From the NCBI GenBank assembly GCA_026713865.1, contig JAPONQ010000104.1:1-40687 (forward strand): a stretch of DNA of 40,687 nt. Direction: 5' to 3'. Every line of letters starts with the position of its first letter. Within the stretch, counting starts at the first letter, position 1. Under the pieces are notes generated by a model that saw nothing but the letters and a program-made list of their open reading frames with translations, was not told where the DNA came from and ran no database searches. The stretch is from Chloroflexota bacterium. GTDB taxonomy: Bacteria > Chloroflexota > Dehalococcoidia > UBA2979. The position numbers and the translations under genes are program-made. Positions 32,356-40,234 of this stretch are shown in pieces.

Positions 32356-32403
32356 CTGGCACTCCCTGCGGGTATCGTGGCGCCTCCCCGGCGCTCCGCG
32401 GGC

Positions 32404-32433
32404 ATCGTCGCCGTCGCCGCACGCGGCTGTCAA
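32404..32433 (-). promoter_or_regulatory. Promoter of the thiolase operon
   Basis: On the minus strand a perfect -35 TTGACA (32433-32428), 18-nt spacer and GACGAT (32409-32404) lie 48 nt before the thiolase ATG. This is the best -35 seen in the window and suggests a sigma-70-type promoter for the four-gene operon. Confidence 0.5.
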
Positions 32434-32484
32434 GGAACGGACGGGACCGCCGCTGGCCCCGCGGCCCGGCCACGCCGGCTCTCG

Positions 32485-32514
32485 GTGACAGCTCGCGCCG
32501 CGAGGCGCTACCGT
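32485..32514 (+). promoter_or_regulatory. Candidate promoter of the 32574 hydrolase-fold gene
   Basis: GTGACA (32485-32490), 18-nt spacer, TACCGT (32509-32514), then GCGCGG. It drives the gene starting at 32574, divergent from the thiolase promoter. Confidence 0.4.
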
Positions 32515-32573
32515 GCGCGGAGCGCCCGACGACGCGGGCGCAGGCCGACGGCGCGGCGGGCGAGGGAGGCGGC

Positions 32574-33353
32574 ATGCGCGGCTACGTGGACTACCGCTGG
32601 GGGCAGGCGCACTACCGCGCCTCCGGAGAGAGCGGGCCGGCGCTGGTGCTGCTGCACGAGTCGCCGCAGTCCTCGGACATCCTGCAGTGGACGCTGCCGC
32701 ACCTCGGCCAGCACCTCCGCGCCTACGCCTTCGACACCCCGGGCTACGGCCTCTCGGACCCGCCGCCCGAGGCCCAGGAGATCCCCGTCTACGCCGAGGC
32801 GATGCTGGAGGCGATCGACGCGCTCGGCCTCGAGCGCTTCGCCCTCTTCGGGTCGCACACCGGCGCCTCGATCGCGCTGCGCCTCGCGCTGGCGGTGCCG
32901 GAGAGGGTCACCCACGCCATCTTCCAGGGGATCCCCGCCTACACGCCCGAGAAGAGGCAGGCGCGGCTGGAGTCGTGGGCGCCGCCGCTCGAGCTCGCCG
33001 CCGACGGCTCGCACTTCCAGTACGCCTGGGATCGCTTCCGCCGCATCTGGTGGGGCGAGCCCTCGCTCGAGCTCCTCACCCTCGCCGTCGTCAACATGGT
33101 CGGCAACCACGAGCGCTACGGCTGGGCCTACAACGCGGCCTTCCGCTACGACCCCCTCCCCGACCTCCCAAAGCTCGGCTGCCCGGCGCTCTTCCTCACC
33201 CCCGAGCACGACCTGCTCGCCGAGGAGGATCAGCGCGCGGTCGAACTCGTCCAGGACGGTCGCCTCGTGCTGGTCCGGGGCGTGGGCGGCCAGATCTACG
33301 CGCGCGAGCCCGAGCGCTTCGCGCGCGACGTGGTGGCCTTCCTCCGGGAGTAG
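32574..33353 (+). CDS. Alpha/beta-hydrolase-fold protein lacking the catalytic Ser and His
   Basis: 259 aa. The alpha/beta-hydrolase fold is clear: L-V-L-L-H-E-S-P-Q near 24-32, F-D-T-P-G-Y-G-L-S-D near 53-62, and a C-terminal R-F-A-R-D-V-V-A-F-L. But the nucleophile elbow reads G-S-H-T-G, putting His95 at the nucleophile position, and the usual final His is Gln240 (V-G-G-Q-I). A 'G-x-H-T-G' elbow recurs in a subgroup of hydrolase-fold proteins. Classic ester hydrolysis looks unlikely; a binding role, decarboxylase or cofactor-less oxygenase-like chemistry are possibilities. Start ATG with GAGGGAGG upstream. Similar N-terminus to the gene at 33834. Confidence 0.8.
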   Translation: MRGYVDYRWGQAHYRASGESGPALVLLHESPQSSDILQWTLPHLGQHLRAYAFDTPGYGLSDPPPEAQEIPVYAEAMLEAIDALGLERFALFGSHTGASIALRLALAVPERVTHAIFQGIPAYTPEKRQARLESWAPPLELAADGSHFQYAWDRFRRIWWGEPSLELLTLAVVNMVGNHERYGWAYNAAFRYDPLPDLPKLGCPALFLTPEHDLLAEEDQRAVELVQDGRLVLVRGVGGQIYAREPERFARDVVAFLRE

Positions 33354-33387
33354 CCGACAGCTGCCGCCACCGGCCGCGCAGGCGCCC

Positions 33388-33714
33388 CTACCGCAGCGGC
33401 GAGAAGTCGGTCGGCTGCAGGAAGTCCGAGCGCGTGCGGACCGTGAGCGGGCCGTCCTTCTCCGACTCCCGCACCGCCTCGCCCCACTCCGGATCAGTGC
33501 GAAACGCCGCGAAGCGGGCCGAGCGGTCGGCCAGGTCCTCGAACTGCAGCATGTAGACCAGCTGGTTCGTCCAGCCGCCGTGCGCGTAGGTCCAGAAGCC
33601 GATCGGCGTGATGCCGTGCCTCTCCCAGATCGCCAGCGTCTTGTCGCGGAAGCGCGCCTGCAGCGCTCGCATCTTCCCCGGCACGGCCTCGTACGTACGG
33701 AGCTCGTAGATCAC
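33388..33714 (-). CDS. NIPSNAP family protein
   Basis: 108 aa, a dimeric alpha+beta barrel (ferredoxin-like) protein. It starts with the family hallmark M-I-Y-E-L-R-T-Y-E and continues P-G-K-M-R-A-L-Q-A-R-F, then I-G-F-W-T-Y-A-H-G-G-W-T-N-Q-L-V-Y-M-L-Q-F. The GTG at 33714 is chosen because it gives exactly this family start; GGAAGGGG lies about 10 nt upstream. NIPSNAP domains are often found next to degradation genes, with no settled biochemical role. Single gene, convergent with the hydrolase-fold gene at 32574. Confidence 0.82.
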   Translation of the reverse strand: MIYELRTYEAVPGKMRALQARFRDKTLAIWERHGITPIGFWTYAHGGWTNQLVYMLQFEDLADRSARFAAFRTDPEWGEAVRESEKDGPLTVRTRSDFLQPTDFSPLR

Positions 33715-33759
33715 CTTGCCGACGCCCCTTCCCCACTCACGCTCGTCTCGAGCGGGGGG

Positions 33760-33797
33760 AGTGTAGCGCACGTCGGCGGCGGCCGACCGGCTATAGT
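33760..33797. promoter_or_regulatory. Divergent candidate -10 boxes (TACACT / TATAGT)
   Basis: TACACT on the minus strand (33765-33760) lies 45 nt before the NIPSNAP start; TATAGT on the plus strand (33792-33797) lies 36 nt before 33834. Back-to-back promoters fit the divergent genes; -35 boxes are weak. Confidence 0.35.
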
Positions 33798-33833
33798 CGC
33801 CCCCGGCCGGGTGAGGGAGCGAGGAGGAGCGCG

Positions 33834-34799
33834 ATCGCGGCGATCCGCCGGGGCTTCGTCGACACGCCCGAGGGGCAGCTCCACTACTACGAGGCGGGCT
33901 CGCCGGAGCACGCGCCGCTGCTGCTCCTGCACTCGACGCCGAACCCCCGGCTCTTCCACCGCGTGCTGCCGCTGCTCGCCGGCCGCCTGCGGGCGATCGC
34001 GGTGGATACGCCGGGCTACGGCGACTCGGCGAGGCCGCCGCGCCCCTACTCCGGCGTGACCGAGTACGCCGCGCGCATCCCGCAGCTGCTCGACGGGCTC
34101 GCCCTCGAGCGCGCGCACCTCCTCGGCCACATGACCGGGGCGGTGATCGCCGCCGAGACCGCCGCCGCCTTCCCCGAGCGCGTGGACCGGCTCGCCCTGG
34201 TCGAGTTCCTTGACTGGGCCGGGGCGCGCGCGCAGAGCCAGGAGCACCACGTCCGTGTCCCCTACGAGCCGCCCGCCGCCGACGGCGCGCACCTGCTCGC
34301 GCTCTGGGAGCGCTACCGGGACATGCTCGACCGCGCCCCGCTGGACGAGGCGCAGCGCCGCTTCCTCTCCGTCTTCCAGGGCGAGTACGGCACCGGCACG
34401 CCGCCCGGCTCCCCGGCGAGCGGCGGCTTCGGGCAGAGCGAGAGCGCCCGCGCCGCCGGGCCCGGCGTCGACGCCTACGGCCCCGCGGGCTGGCCGGCGG
34501 CCGCGCCGTCCGCGATCGAGCGCTACGCGACCTGGGAGCGCGTGCCCCGGATCCGCGCGAGCACGCTCGTGCTCTGCGGCGACGCGGGCCGCCTGCGCTC
34601 GGGCGCCGATCCCCTCGCGGACCAGGCACGCGTGGTGGAGGCGATACCCGGGGCGCGGGCGGGGATCCTGCACGGCGTCGATCACGCCGCGCCCTTCCTC
34701 GCTCCCGAGCTCTACGCCCACGCCCTGCTCGACTTCTTCCTCGGCGCCGCGGAGCCGGAGCCCGGCACGGGCACGGGCGCAGCGGCCGCCGACCCGTGA
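33834..34799 (+). CDS. Alpha/beta-hydrolase-fold protein, non-canonical start and nucleophile
   Basis: About 321 aa. The coding frame extends upstream of the first GTG (33963) through R-R-G-F-V-D-T-P-E-G-Q-L-H-Y-Y-E and L-L-L-L-H-S-T-P, clearly the family N-terminus and similar to the 32574 protein. Yet no ATG, GTG or TTG exists in this frame between the candidate promoter and that segment. GGAGGAG at 33823-33829 points to ATC 33834 as start, or a sequence error for ATG. The elbow reads G-H-M-T-G with Met100 at the nucleophile position; V-D-H-A near the end keeps a His. Function unknown. Its TGA overlaps the next GTG in GTGA. Confidence 0.75.
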   Translation: MAAIRRGFVDTPEGQLHYYEAGSPEHAPLLLLHSTPNPRLFHRVLPLLAGRLRAIAVDTPGYGDSARPPRPYSGVTEYAARIPQLLDGLALERAHLLGHMTGAVIAAETAAAFPERVDRLALVEFLDWAGARAQSQEHHVRVPYEPPAADGAHLLALWERYRDMLDRAPLDEAQRRFLSVFQGEYGTGTPPGSPASGGFGQSESARAAGPGVDAYGPAGWPAAAPSAIERYATWERVPRIRASTLVLCGDAGRLRSGADPLADQARVVEAIPGARAGILHGVDHAAPFLAPELYAHALLDFFLGAAEPEPGTGTGAAAADP

Positions 34800-35716
34800 C
34801 GCCACCCCGGCCGCGCGGCACCGGAGGCGCGGAGGGAGTCGTCGTCTTCGGGGCGACCGGGCGGCAGGGCTCCGCCGTCTCGCAGGCGCTGCTCGGCCGC
34901 GGGTGGCGCGTACGGGGGCTGACCCGCGACGCCGGGTCGGATGAGGCGCAGGCACTCGCCCGCCGCGGACTCGAGCTCCTTCCCGCGCCGGCCGACGCGG
35001 CCTCGCTCGAGGCCGCGATGCGCGGCGCCCACGGCGTCTTCCTGATGCAGCCCTCGGGTATCGCCCCGGAGCAGGAGCTCCGGGCGCTGCGTGCCGCCGC
35101 CGACGCCGCCGCCTCGGCGCGGGTCGCCCACCTGGTCTATTCCTCCTCGGCGGGCGCGGCGCGCGCCGGCAGCGGCGTCGCGAACTACGAGGTGAAGTGG
35201 CGCGCCGGGCGCTACCTCGCCGAGGCCGGACTCGCGCACACGCTGCTGCGACCGGTGACCTTCATGGAGAACTACCTGCTCCGCCGCGAGCGCATCGAGG
35301 CGGGCGTGCTGGAGGGCCCGTTCGAACCGGGCATGCGGCAGCAGCTGGTCGCCGTCCGCGACATCGGCGCCGTCGTCGCCGAGCTCTTCGCGCGGCCGGA
35401 GGAGGGCCGGGGACGCGCGATCGATCTCGCCGGCGACGACCTGGCGCTCGCCGACGTCGCCGACGTCTTCACCCGCGCGCTCGGGCGGCCGGTCCGCTAC
35501 GCTCGGCGCCGCGACGACACCATCGGCGACCGCGATCCGGGGCAGATGCGCGCGCTCCTGAGTTGGCGCGAGCGCGAGGGGCACCGGGTCGACGTCGCGG
35601 CGCTGCGGGCGCGCCTGGAGGGGTGGGGCGTGGCGCTGACGACGCTCGACGAGTGGATCCGTATCTCCTGGCCGCGGCCGGAGCGGACCCGGGGCGAGGG
35701 GGACGCGGGTGGCTGA
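34796..35716 (+). CDS. NmrA-like NAD(P)-binding protein
   Basis: 306 aa atypical short-chain dehydrogenase of the NmrA/HSCARG group. Rossmann motif V-V-F-G-A-T-G-R-Q-G-S near 16-26, T-R-D at 43-45 for NADP phosphate recognition, V-Y-S-S-S-A-G near 115-121, then K-W-R-A-G-R-Y-L, L-R-P-V-T-F-M-E-N-Y and the V-R-D-I-G motif. Members sense NADP(H) or reduce quinones/imines. GTG start overlaps the upstream stop (GTGA); the stop lies inside the start of the next gene (8-nt overlap), so the three genes 33834-36467 form an operon. Confidence 0.87.
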   Translation: MTPPRPRGTGGAEGVVVFGATGRQGSAVSQALLGRGWRVRGLTRDAGSDEAQALARRGLELLPAPADAASLEAAMRGAHGVFLMQPSGIAPEQELRALRAAADAAASARVAHLVYSSSAGAARAGSGVANYEVKWRAGRYLAEAGLAHTLLRPVTFMENYLLRRERIEAGVLEGPFEPGMRQQLVAVRDIGAVVAELFARPEEGRGRAIDLAGDDLALADVADVFTRALGRPVRYARRRDDTIGDRDPGQMRALLSWREREGHRVDVAALRARLEGWGVALTTLDEWIRISWPRPERTRGEGDAGG

Positions 35717-36467
35717 GCGGGCGGGCGAGGGCGCCGGAGCGACGGTCGTCCTGGTGCACGGCGCCGGGCACGGGCCGTGGGCCTGGGAGCGCGTGGTGGC
35801 GGCGCTCGAGCCGCGCGGCGTGCCGACCGTACTCGTCGATCGCCGCCGCCCGGGGGCACCCGATCGGCGCGTGATCGGCGACCTGCACGAGAACGCGCGA
35901 CTCGTCCGCGCCGCGCTGGACGCCACCCCGGGGCCGCTGGTGCTCGCCGGCCACTCGGCCGGCGGGCCGATCATCACCGAGGCAGCGTCCGGGCACCCGC
36001 GCGTCAGGCGACTCGTCTACCTCTGCGCATCGATGCCCGACGAGGAGGGCGTCGACCCCGTCCCGCACCGCGACCCCGCGTACCAGCAGGCGCTCCGCCC
36101 GCAGCCCGACGGGACCACGATCGTGGAGCCCGCCGACGCGCGCGCCGCCTTCTACTCGGACTGCTCGGAGGAGGACGCGGCGTGGGCGGTCGCGCAGCTG
36201 GCGCCGCAGGAGCGGCCGCCCGAGGCCCGGCAGCGGCCGGCGGGCGTGGCGTGGCGCGAGATCCCGGCGCTTTATGTCGTCTGCAGCCGCGACCGCACCA
36301 TCCGGCCGGAGGCCCAGCGCGAGAACTCGCGGCAGGCCGAGGCCGTCGTCGAGTGGCCCGTCGGGCACTCGCCGTTCCTCAACCGGCCCGAGCTCGTCGC
36401 CGACCTGCTCGAGCACCTCGCCCGGGAGGTCGCCGGGACGGGTGACGGGGCGGCGGCGCCAGAGTAG
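35709..36467 (+). CDS. Alpha/beta hydrolase (HNL/salicylate-esterase-like)
   Basis: 252 aa. Full triad: Ser83 in G-H-S-A-G-G, Asp in C-S-R-D-R-T, His220 in V-G-H-S-P. The early V-L-V-H-G-A-G-H-G-P-W-A-W is typical of the hydroxynitrile lyase / methylesterase-like group, as is the L-V-Y-L-C-A-S-M-P segment and the R-E-N-S-R-Q near the catalytic end. Unlike its two upstream hydrolase-fold neighbours this one has a normal Ser. GTG start at 35709. Probably a small-ester or amide hydrolase. Confidence 0.86.
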   Translation: MAERAGEGAGATVVLVHGAGHGPWAWERVVAALEPRGVPTVLVDRRRPGAPDRRVIGDLHENARLVRAALDATPGPLVLAGHSAGGPIITEAASGHPRVRRLVYLCASMPDEEGVDPVPHRDPAYQQALRPQPDGTTIVEPADARAAFYSDCSEEDAAWAVAQLAPQERPPEARQRPAGVAWREIPALYVVCSRDRTIRPEAQRENSRQAEAVVEWPVGHSPFLNRPELVADLLEHLAREVAGTGDGAAAPE

Positions 36468-36471
36468 GCTC

Positions 36472-36488
36472 GTGCCGGCGGCCGGCAC
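36472..36488 (+). terminator. Hairpin before the molybdenum hydroxylase operon
   Basis: GTGCCGG and CCGGCAC pair perfectly (7 bp) around a 3-nt loop, just after the hydrolase stop and 16 nt before the FAD subunit start. It could end the upstream operon or modulate the next one; only two T follow. Confidence 0.45.
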
Positions 36489-36504
36489 TTAGAGGGGGGC
36501 GTGG

Positions 36505-37392
36505 ATGCAGGATCTCAGGTACGCGCGGGCGTCGAGCGTGGCGGAGGCGTCTCGGCTGCTGGCGGACGGCGGGCCGACCGCTCGCGTCCTCGCCGGCGGT
36601 ACGGACGTGATCGTCCAGGCGCGGGAGCGCACGCAGAAGATCTCGCTCTTCGTCGACATCAAGCACATCCCGGAGGCGGTCGGCGTCGGCGGGGCGGAGG
36701 GCGGCGGGCTCACCCTCGGCGCGGCGGCCCCCTGCTGCCACATCTACGACGACGCCTCCGTGCGGAGCTCCTACCCCGCGCTGGTGGACGCCACCTCGCT
36801 GATCGGGGGGACCGCGATCCAGGGCCGCGCCAGCCTGGGCGGCAACCTCTGCAACTCTTCGCCGGCGGCCGACGGCGTGCCCCCCCTGATCGCGCTCGGC
36901 GCGACGGCCGTGATCGCCGGACCGGGGGGCGAGCGGCGGGTTCCCGTCGCCACGTTCACGACGGGACCCGGCCAGAACGTGCTGGAGCCGGGCGAGTTCG
37001 TGGTCGCCCTCGAGGTTCCGGCGCCCGCCCCTGGCAGCGGGGTGCGCTTCCTCCGCTTCATCCCGCGCAACGAGATGGACATCGCCGTCGTCAACGTCGC
37101 CTCCGCCCTGCGCCTTGACGGCGCCGAGGTCGCCGAGGCCCGCGTCGTCGTCGGCGCGGCGGCGCCGACCGCGCTGGTCGTGGAGGAGGCGGCGGAGGCG
37201 CTCGTCGGTCGCCCGCTCTCGCAGGAGTCCATCGCCTCGGCCGCGGCCGCGGCACGCGCCGCCGTGCGGCCCATCGACGACATGCGGGGCTCCATCAGGC
37301 AGAGGCGGCACCTGGCCGGCGTGCTGACGGAGCGCACCCTGCGGGACGCGGCACGCCGCGCCCGGGGCGAGGAGGTCGCGAGTCACCCATGA
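36505..37392 (+). CDS. Molybdenum hydroxylase FAD-binding (medium) subunit
   Basis: 295 aa, CoxM-like. FAD motifs A-G-G-T-D at 30-34 and the I-Q-G-R-A-S-L-G-G-N segment at 105-114 with N-S-S-P-A-A-D at 117-123. Electrons pass from the Mo centre through the 2Fe-2S subunit to this FAD. ATG at 36505 preceded by GAGGGGG. Its TGA overlaps the next ATG as ATGA (37389-37392). The order FAD, 2Fe-2S, Mo is that of coxM-coxS-coxL-type operons. Confidence 0.9.
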   Translation: MQDLRYARASSVAEASRLLADGGPTARVLAGGTDVIVQARERTQKISLFVDIKHIPEAVGVGGAEGGGLTLGAAAPCCHIYDDASVRSSYPALVDATSLIGGTAIQGRASLGGNLCNSSPAADGVPPLIALGATAVIAGPGGERRVPVATFTTGPGQNVLEPGEFVVALEVPAPAPGSGVRFLRFIPRNEMDIAVVNVASALRLDGAEVAEARVVVGAAAPTALVVEEAAEALVGRPLSQESIASAAAAARAAVRPIDDMRGSIRQRRHLAGVLTERTLRDAARRARGEEVASHP

Positions 37393-37874
37393 GCAGCCGC
37401 ATCATCGTCAGCGCCGAGATCAACGGCGAACCCACGGAGTTCCTCGCCGACGAGCGCGACTCGCTGCTCGAGGCCCTCAGGGACCGGCTCGGCCTGATGG
37501 GCACCAAGGAGGGATGCAACAACGGCAACTGCGGCGCCTGCGCCGTCCTGCTCGACGGCCGGCTCGTCAACGCCTGCCTGGTGATGGCCGCCGAGGTCGA
37601 CGGCGCGCAGCTGACCACGGTCGAGGGGCTCGCCCGGGAGGACCGCCTGGTGCCGGTGCAGGAGACCTTCCTGGAGCGGGGCGCGCTCCAGTGCGGCATC
37701 TGCACGCCGGGCTTCCTGGTCGCGGCGCACGCCCTCCTTCAGGAGCATCCCCGCCCCACCGAGGAGCAGGTGCGCTACTGGCTCGCCGGGAACCTCTGCC
37801 GCTGCACCGGCTACGATAAGATCATCACCGCCGTGCTGGATGCCGCCGACCGGACCGACGTCGCCTCGGGCTAG
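37389..37874 (+). CDS. Molybdenum hydroxylase [2Fe-2S] (small) subunit
   Basis: 161 aa, CoxS-like. Plant-type [2Fe-2S] cluster from Cys43, Cys48, Cys51 and Cys63 (C-N-N-G-N-C-G-A-C); second, helical-domain cluster from Cys102, Cys105, Cys137 and Cys139 (C-G-I-C ... C-R-C). All eight ligands are present. Overlaps the FAD subunit gene by 4 nt. A hairpin separates it from the large subunit gene. Confidence 0.93.
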   Translation: MSSRIIVSAEINGEPTEFLADERDSLLEALRDRLGLMGTKEGCNNGNCGACAVLLDGRLVNACLVMAAEVDGAQLTTVEGLAREDRLVPVQETFLERGALQCGICTPGFLVAAHALLQEHPRPTEEQVRYWLAGNLCRCTGYDKIITAVLDAADRTDVASG

Positions 37875-37886
37875 AGAGCAGCGAGC

Positions 37887-37906
37887 GGGCGCCGCTTGCG
37901 GCGCCC
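37887..37906 (+). promoter_or_regulatory. Intra-operon hairpin
   Basis: GGGCGCCG pairs perfectly with CGGCGCCC around CTTG, in the 50-nt space between the 2Fe-2S and Mo subunit genes. No T-tract follows, so partial termination, RNA processing or stability control are possible. Confidence 0.45.
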
Positions 37907-37924
37907 TCACGGAAGGACCCCCCC

Positions 37925-40207
37925 ATGGTCGCCCCCGCCAAGAAGCCATACCGCGTGATCGGCAGCCGCCCCGTCCGCCCCGACGGCACCGACAAGGTGA
38001 CCGGGCGCGCCAACTACGGGTCCGATATCCGGCTCCCCGGGATGCTCTACGGGCGCGTGCTGCGCAGCCCCCACGCCCACGCCCGCATCGTGCGCATCGA
38101 TCCCTCGAAGGCGCTCGCTCACCCGGGTGTGAAGGCCGTGATCACGCAGGCCGACTTCCCCGCCGCCGAGGATGTGATCACCGACCTCGGCGAGACGGCG
38201 TCGAACCTGAAGTGGCTGGTCGACAACGTGCTGGCCTCCGACCGCGCGCTCTACCACGGGCACGCCGTCGCCGCCGTGGCCGCGACCGACCCGCACGTCG
38301 CCGAGGACGCGCTGGGGCTGATCGAGGTCGAGTACGAGCCGCTGGATCCCGTGCTCTCCGTGCACGAGGCGATGGCCGAGGCCGCCCCGCGCATCCACCC
38401 GCACATGCACACGGTGGAGATGCTGGCGCGCTTCAGCCCCGGCCCGCGCAGCGAGCACGACATCCCGAACGCGGCGAGCCACCTGCGCCTGGAGATCGGC
38501 GACCTTGAGCAGGGCTTCGCCGAGGCCGAGATCGTCATCGAGCGCGAGTACGAGACCGGGACCGCCCACCAGGGCTACATCGAGCCGCACAACGGGACGG
38601 CGCTCTGGAACGAGAGCGGCGAGCTCACCGTCTGGCTCTCGACCCAGGGCCCCTTCATGATGCGGGACCAGCTGGCTCGCATGCTGAAACTTCCCGTCTC
38701 CAAGATCCGGGTCATCCCGATGGAGATCGGTGGCGGCTTCGGCGGCAAGATCCCGATGTACATGGAGCCGATGGCAGCCGCGCTGTCGAGGAAGACCGGC
38801 CGCCCGGTGAAGATGATCATGCAGCGCGACGAGGTGCTGCTCGGCACCGGGCCGACCTCGGCCACCTACGTCCGCGTGAAGCTGGGCGCCAGGCGCGACG
38901 GCACGCTCACCGCCGCCGAGGCCTACCTCGCCTACGAGGCCGGCGCCTACCCCGGCTCGCCGGTCGGCGCCGGCGGGATGTGCATGTTCTCTCCCTACAG
39001 CATCCCCCACCAGCGGGCCGACTGCTACGACGTGATCGTCAACAAGCCCAAGGTCTCCGCCTACCGCGCGCCCGGGGCCCCCGCCGGCGCCTTCGCCATG
39101 GAGTCGGCGCTCGACGAGCTCGCCGAGCAGCTCGACATCGATCCGCTCGAGCTGCGCCAGCGCAACGCCGCCGTCGACGGCACGCGCCGCATCGACGGCG
39201 CCGCCTTCCGCTCGATCGGCAACGAGGCCGTGATGAGGGCCGCCGAGGAGAGCCCCCACTGGAACTCCGAGCTGCAGGGCGAGAACCGCGGGCGCGGCAT
39301 CGCGATGGGCTACTGGGGCAACGGGGGGCTGGAGTCCTCCGCCTACGCCACCGTCAACCGCGACGGCACCGTCGGCCTGGTCCTGGGCTCGGTCGACATC
39401 GGCGGACAGCGGGCGGCGCTCGCGATGCAGATCGCCGAGACGCTCGGCATTGACTACGAGCAGGTGAAGCCCATCGTCGTCGACACCGACTCCATCGGCT
39501 ACACCGCCGTCACCGGCGGCAGCCGCACGACCTTCGCCAGCGGCTGGGCCGTGCACGAGGCCGGGCTCGAGATTCGCCGCGAGCTCGAGGCGCGCGCCGC
39601 GCGCATCTGGGAGGTCGACGCCGCGCTCGTGCACTACGACGACGACGGCGTGATCCGGGGTCCCGAGGATCGGTCGCTCAGCTTCGCCGAGATCGCGGGG
39701 CAGCTGCACCGCACCGGCGGCACGGTGCAGGGGAAGGCCGACGTCATGCCCGAGGGCACGGGGCCGGCATTCGCCTGCCACATCGTCGACGTCGAGGTCG
39801 ATCCCGACACCGCCAAGGTGGAAGTGCTGCGCTACACCGCGATCCAGGACGTCGGCACCGCCATCCACCCCGACTACGTGGAGGGGCAGATCCAGGGCGG
39901 GGCCGTGCAGGGCGTCGGGATGGCGCTGACCGAGGAGTACGTCTACGACGACGAGGGCCGCCTGCGCAACGCGAGCCTGCTCGACTACCGCATGCCGACG
40001 ACACTCGACGTACCGCAGATCGAGACCATCCTGGTGGAGGAGCCGAACCCCGGTCACCCCTACGGTGTGCGCGGCGTGGGCGAGGTGCCGATCGTGCCCC
40101 CGCTCGCGGCGATCGCGAACGCCATCCACCAGGCGACGGGCGTGCGGCCTCGCACGCTGCCCGCCTCGCCGCGGGTGCTGCTCGAGGAAATGCTGCCGGA
40201 GGCGTAG
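37925..40207 (+). CDS. Molybdenum hydroxylase large (Mo-binding) subunit, xanthine/aldehyde oxidase family
   Basis: 760 aa, within the family's 750-800 range for the Mo subunit alone. Blocks: G-S-D-I-R-L-P-G-M-L-Y-G near 33, S-P-H-A-H-A-R-I near 48, G-G-G-F-G-G-K near 273-279, Q-R-D-E near 297, A-Y-R-A-P-G-A-P near 378, V-T-G-G-S-R-T-T-F near 530, and the active-site G-V-G-E-V-P with Glu720. The CO dehydrogenase signature A-Y-R-C-S-F-R is absent, so CO is not the substrate; aldehydes, N-heterocycles or ketones are. The cofactor is Mo-pterin cytosine dinucleotide in most such three-gene forms. ATG at 37925, with GGAAGG before it. Confidence 0.92.
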   Translation: MVAPAKKPYRVIGSRPVRPDGTDKVTGRANYGSDIRLPGMLYGRVLRSPHAHARIVRIDPSKALAHPGVKAVITQADFPAAEDVITDLGETASNLKWLVDNVLASDRALYHGHAVAAVAATDPHVAEDALGLIEVEYEPLDPVLSVHEAMAEAAPRIHPHMHTVEMLARFSPGPRSEHDIPNAASHLRLEIGDLEQGFAEAEIVIEREYETGTAHQGYIEPHNGTALWNESGELTVWLSTQGPFMMRDQLARMLKLPVSKIRVIPMEIGGGFGGKIPMYMEPMAAALSRKTGRPVKMIMQRDEVLLGTGPTSATYVRVKLGARRDGTLTAAEAYLAYEAGAYPGSPVGAGGMCMFSPYSIPHQRADCYDVIVNKPKVSAYRAPGAPAGAFAMESALDELAEQLDIDPLELRQRNAAVDGTRRIDGAAFRSIGNEAVMRAAEESPHWNSELQGENRGRGIAMGYWGNGGLESSAYATVNRDGTVGLVLGSVDIGGQRAALAMQIAETLGIDYEQVKPIVVDTDSIGYTAVTGGSRTTFASGWAVHEAGLEIRRELEARAARIWEVDAALVHYDDDGVIRGPEDRSLSFAEIAGQLHRTGGTVQGKADVMPEGTGPAFACHIVDVEVDPDTAKVEVLRYTAIQDVGTAIHPDYVEGQIQGGAVQGVGMALTEEYVYDDEGRLRNASLLDYRMPTTLDVPQIETILVEEPNPGHPYGVRGVGEVPIVPPLAAIANAIHQATGVRPRTLPASPRVLLEEMLPEA

Positions 40208-40234
40208 CGACGGCCGCGGGGCGGGGGGGCGTCG

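Noticed and set aside
33963-34799. GTG 33963 as the true start
   Set aside because: It would cut off the first strands and the H-S-T-P oxyanion segment that the homologous neighbour has.
37925-40207. Aerobic CO dehydrogenase large subunit
   Set aside because: The A-Y-R-C-S-F-R active-site loop is missing.
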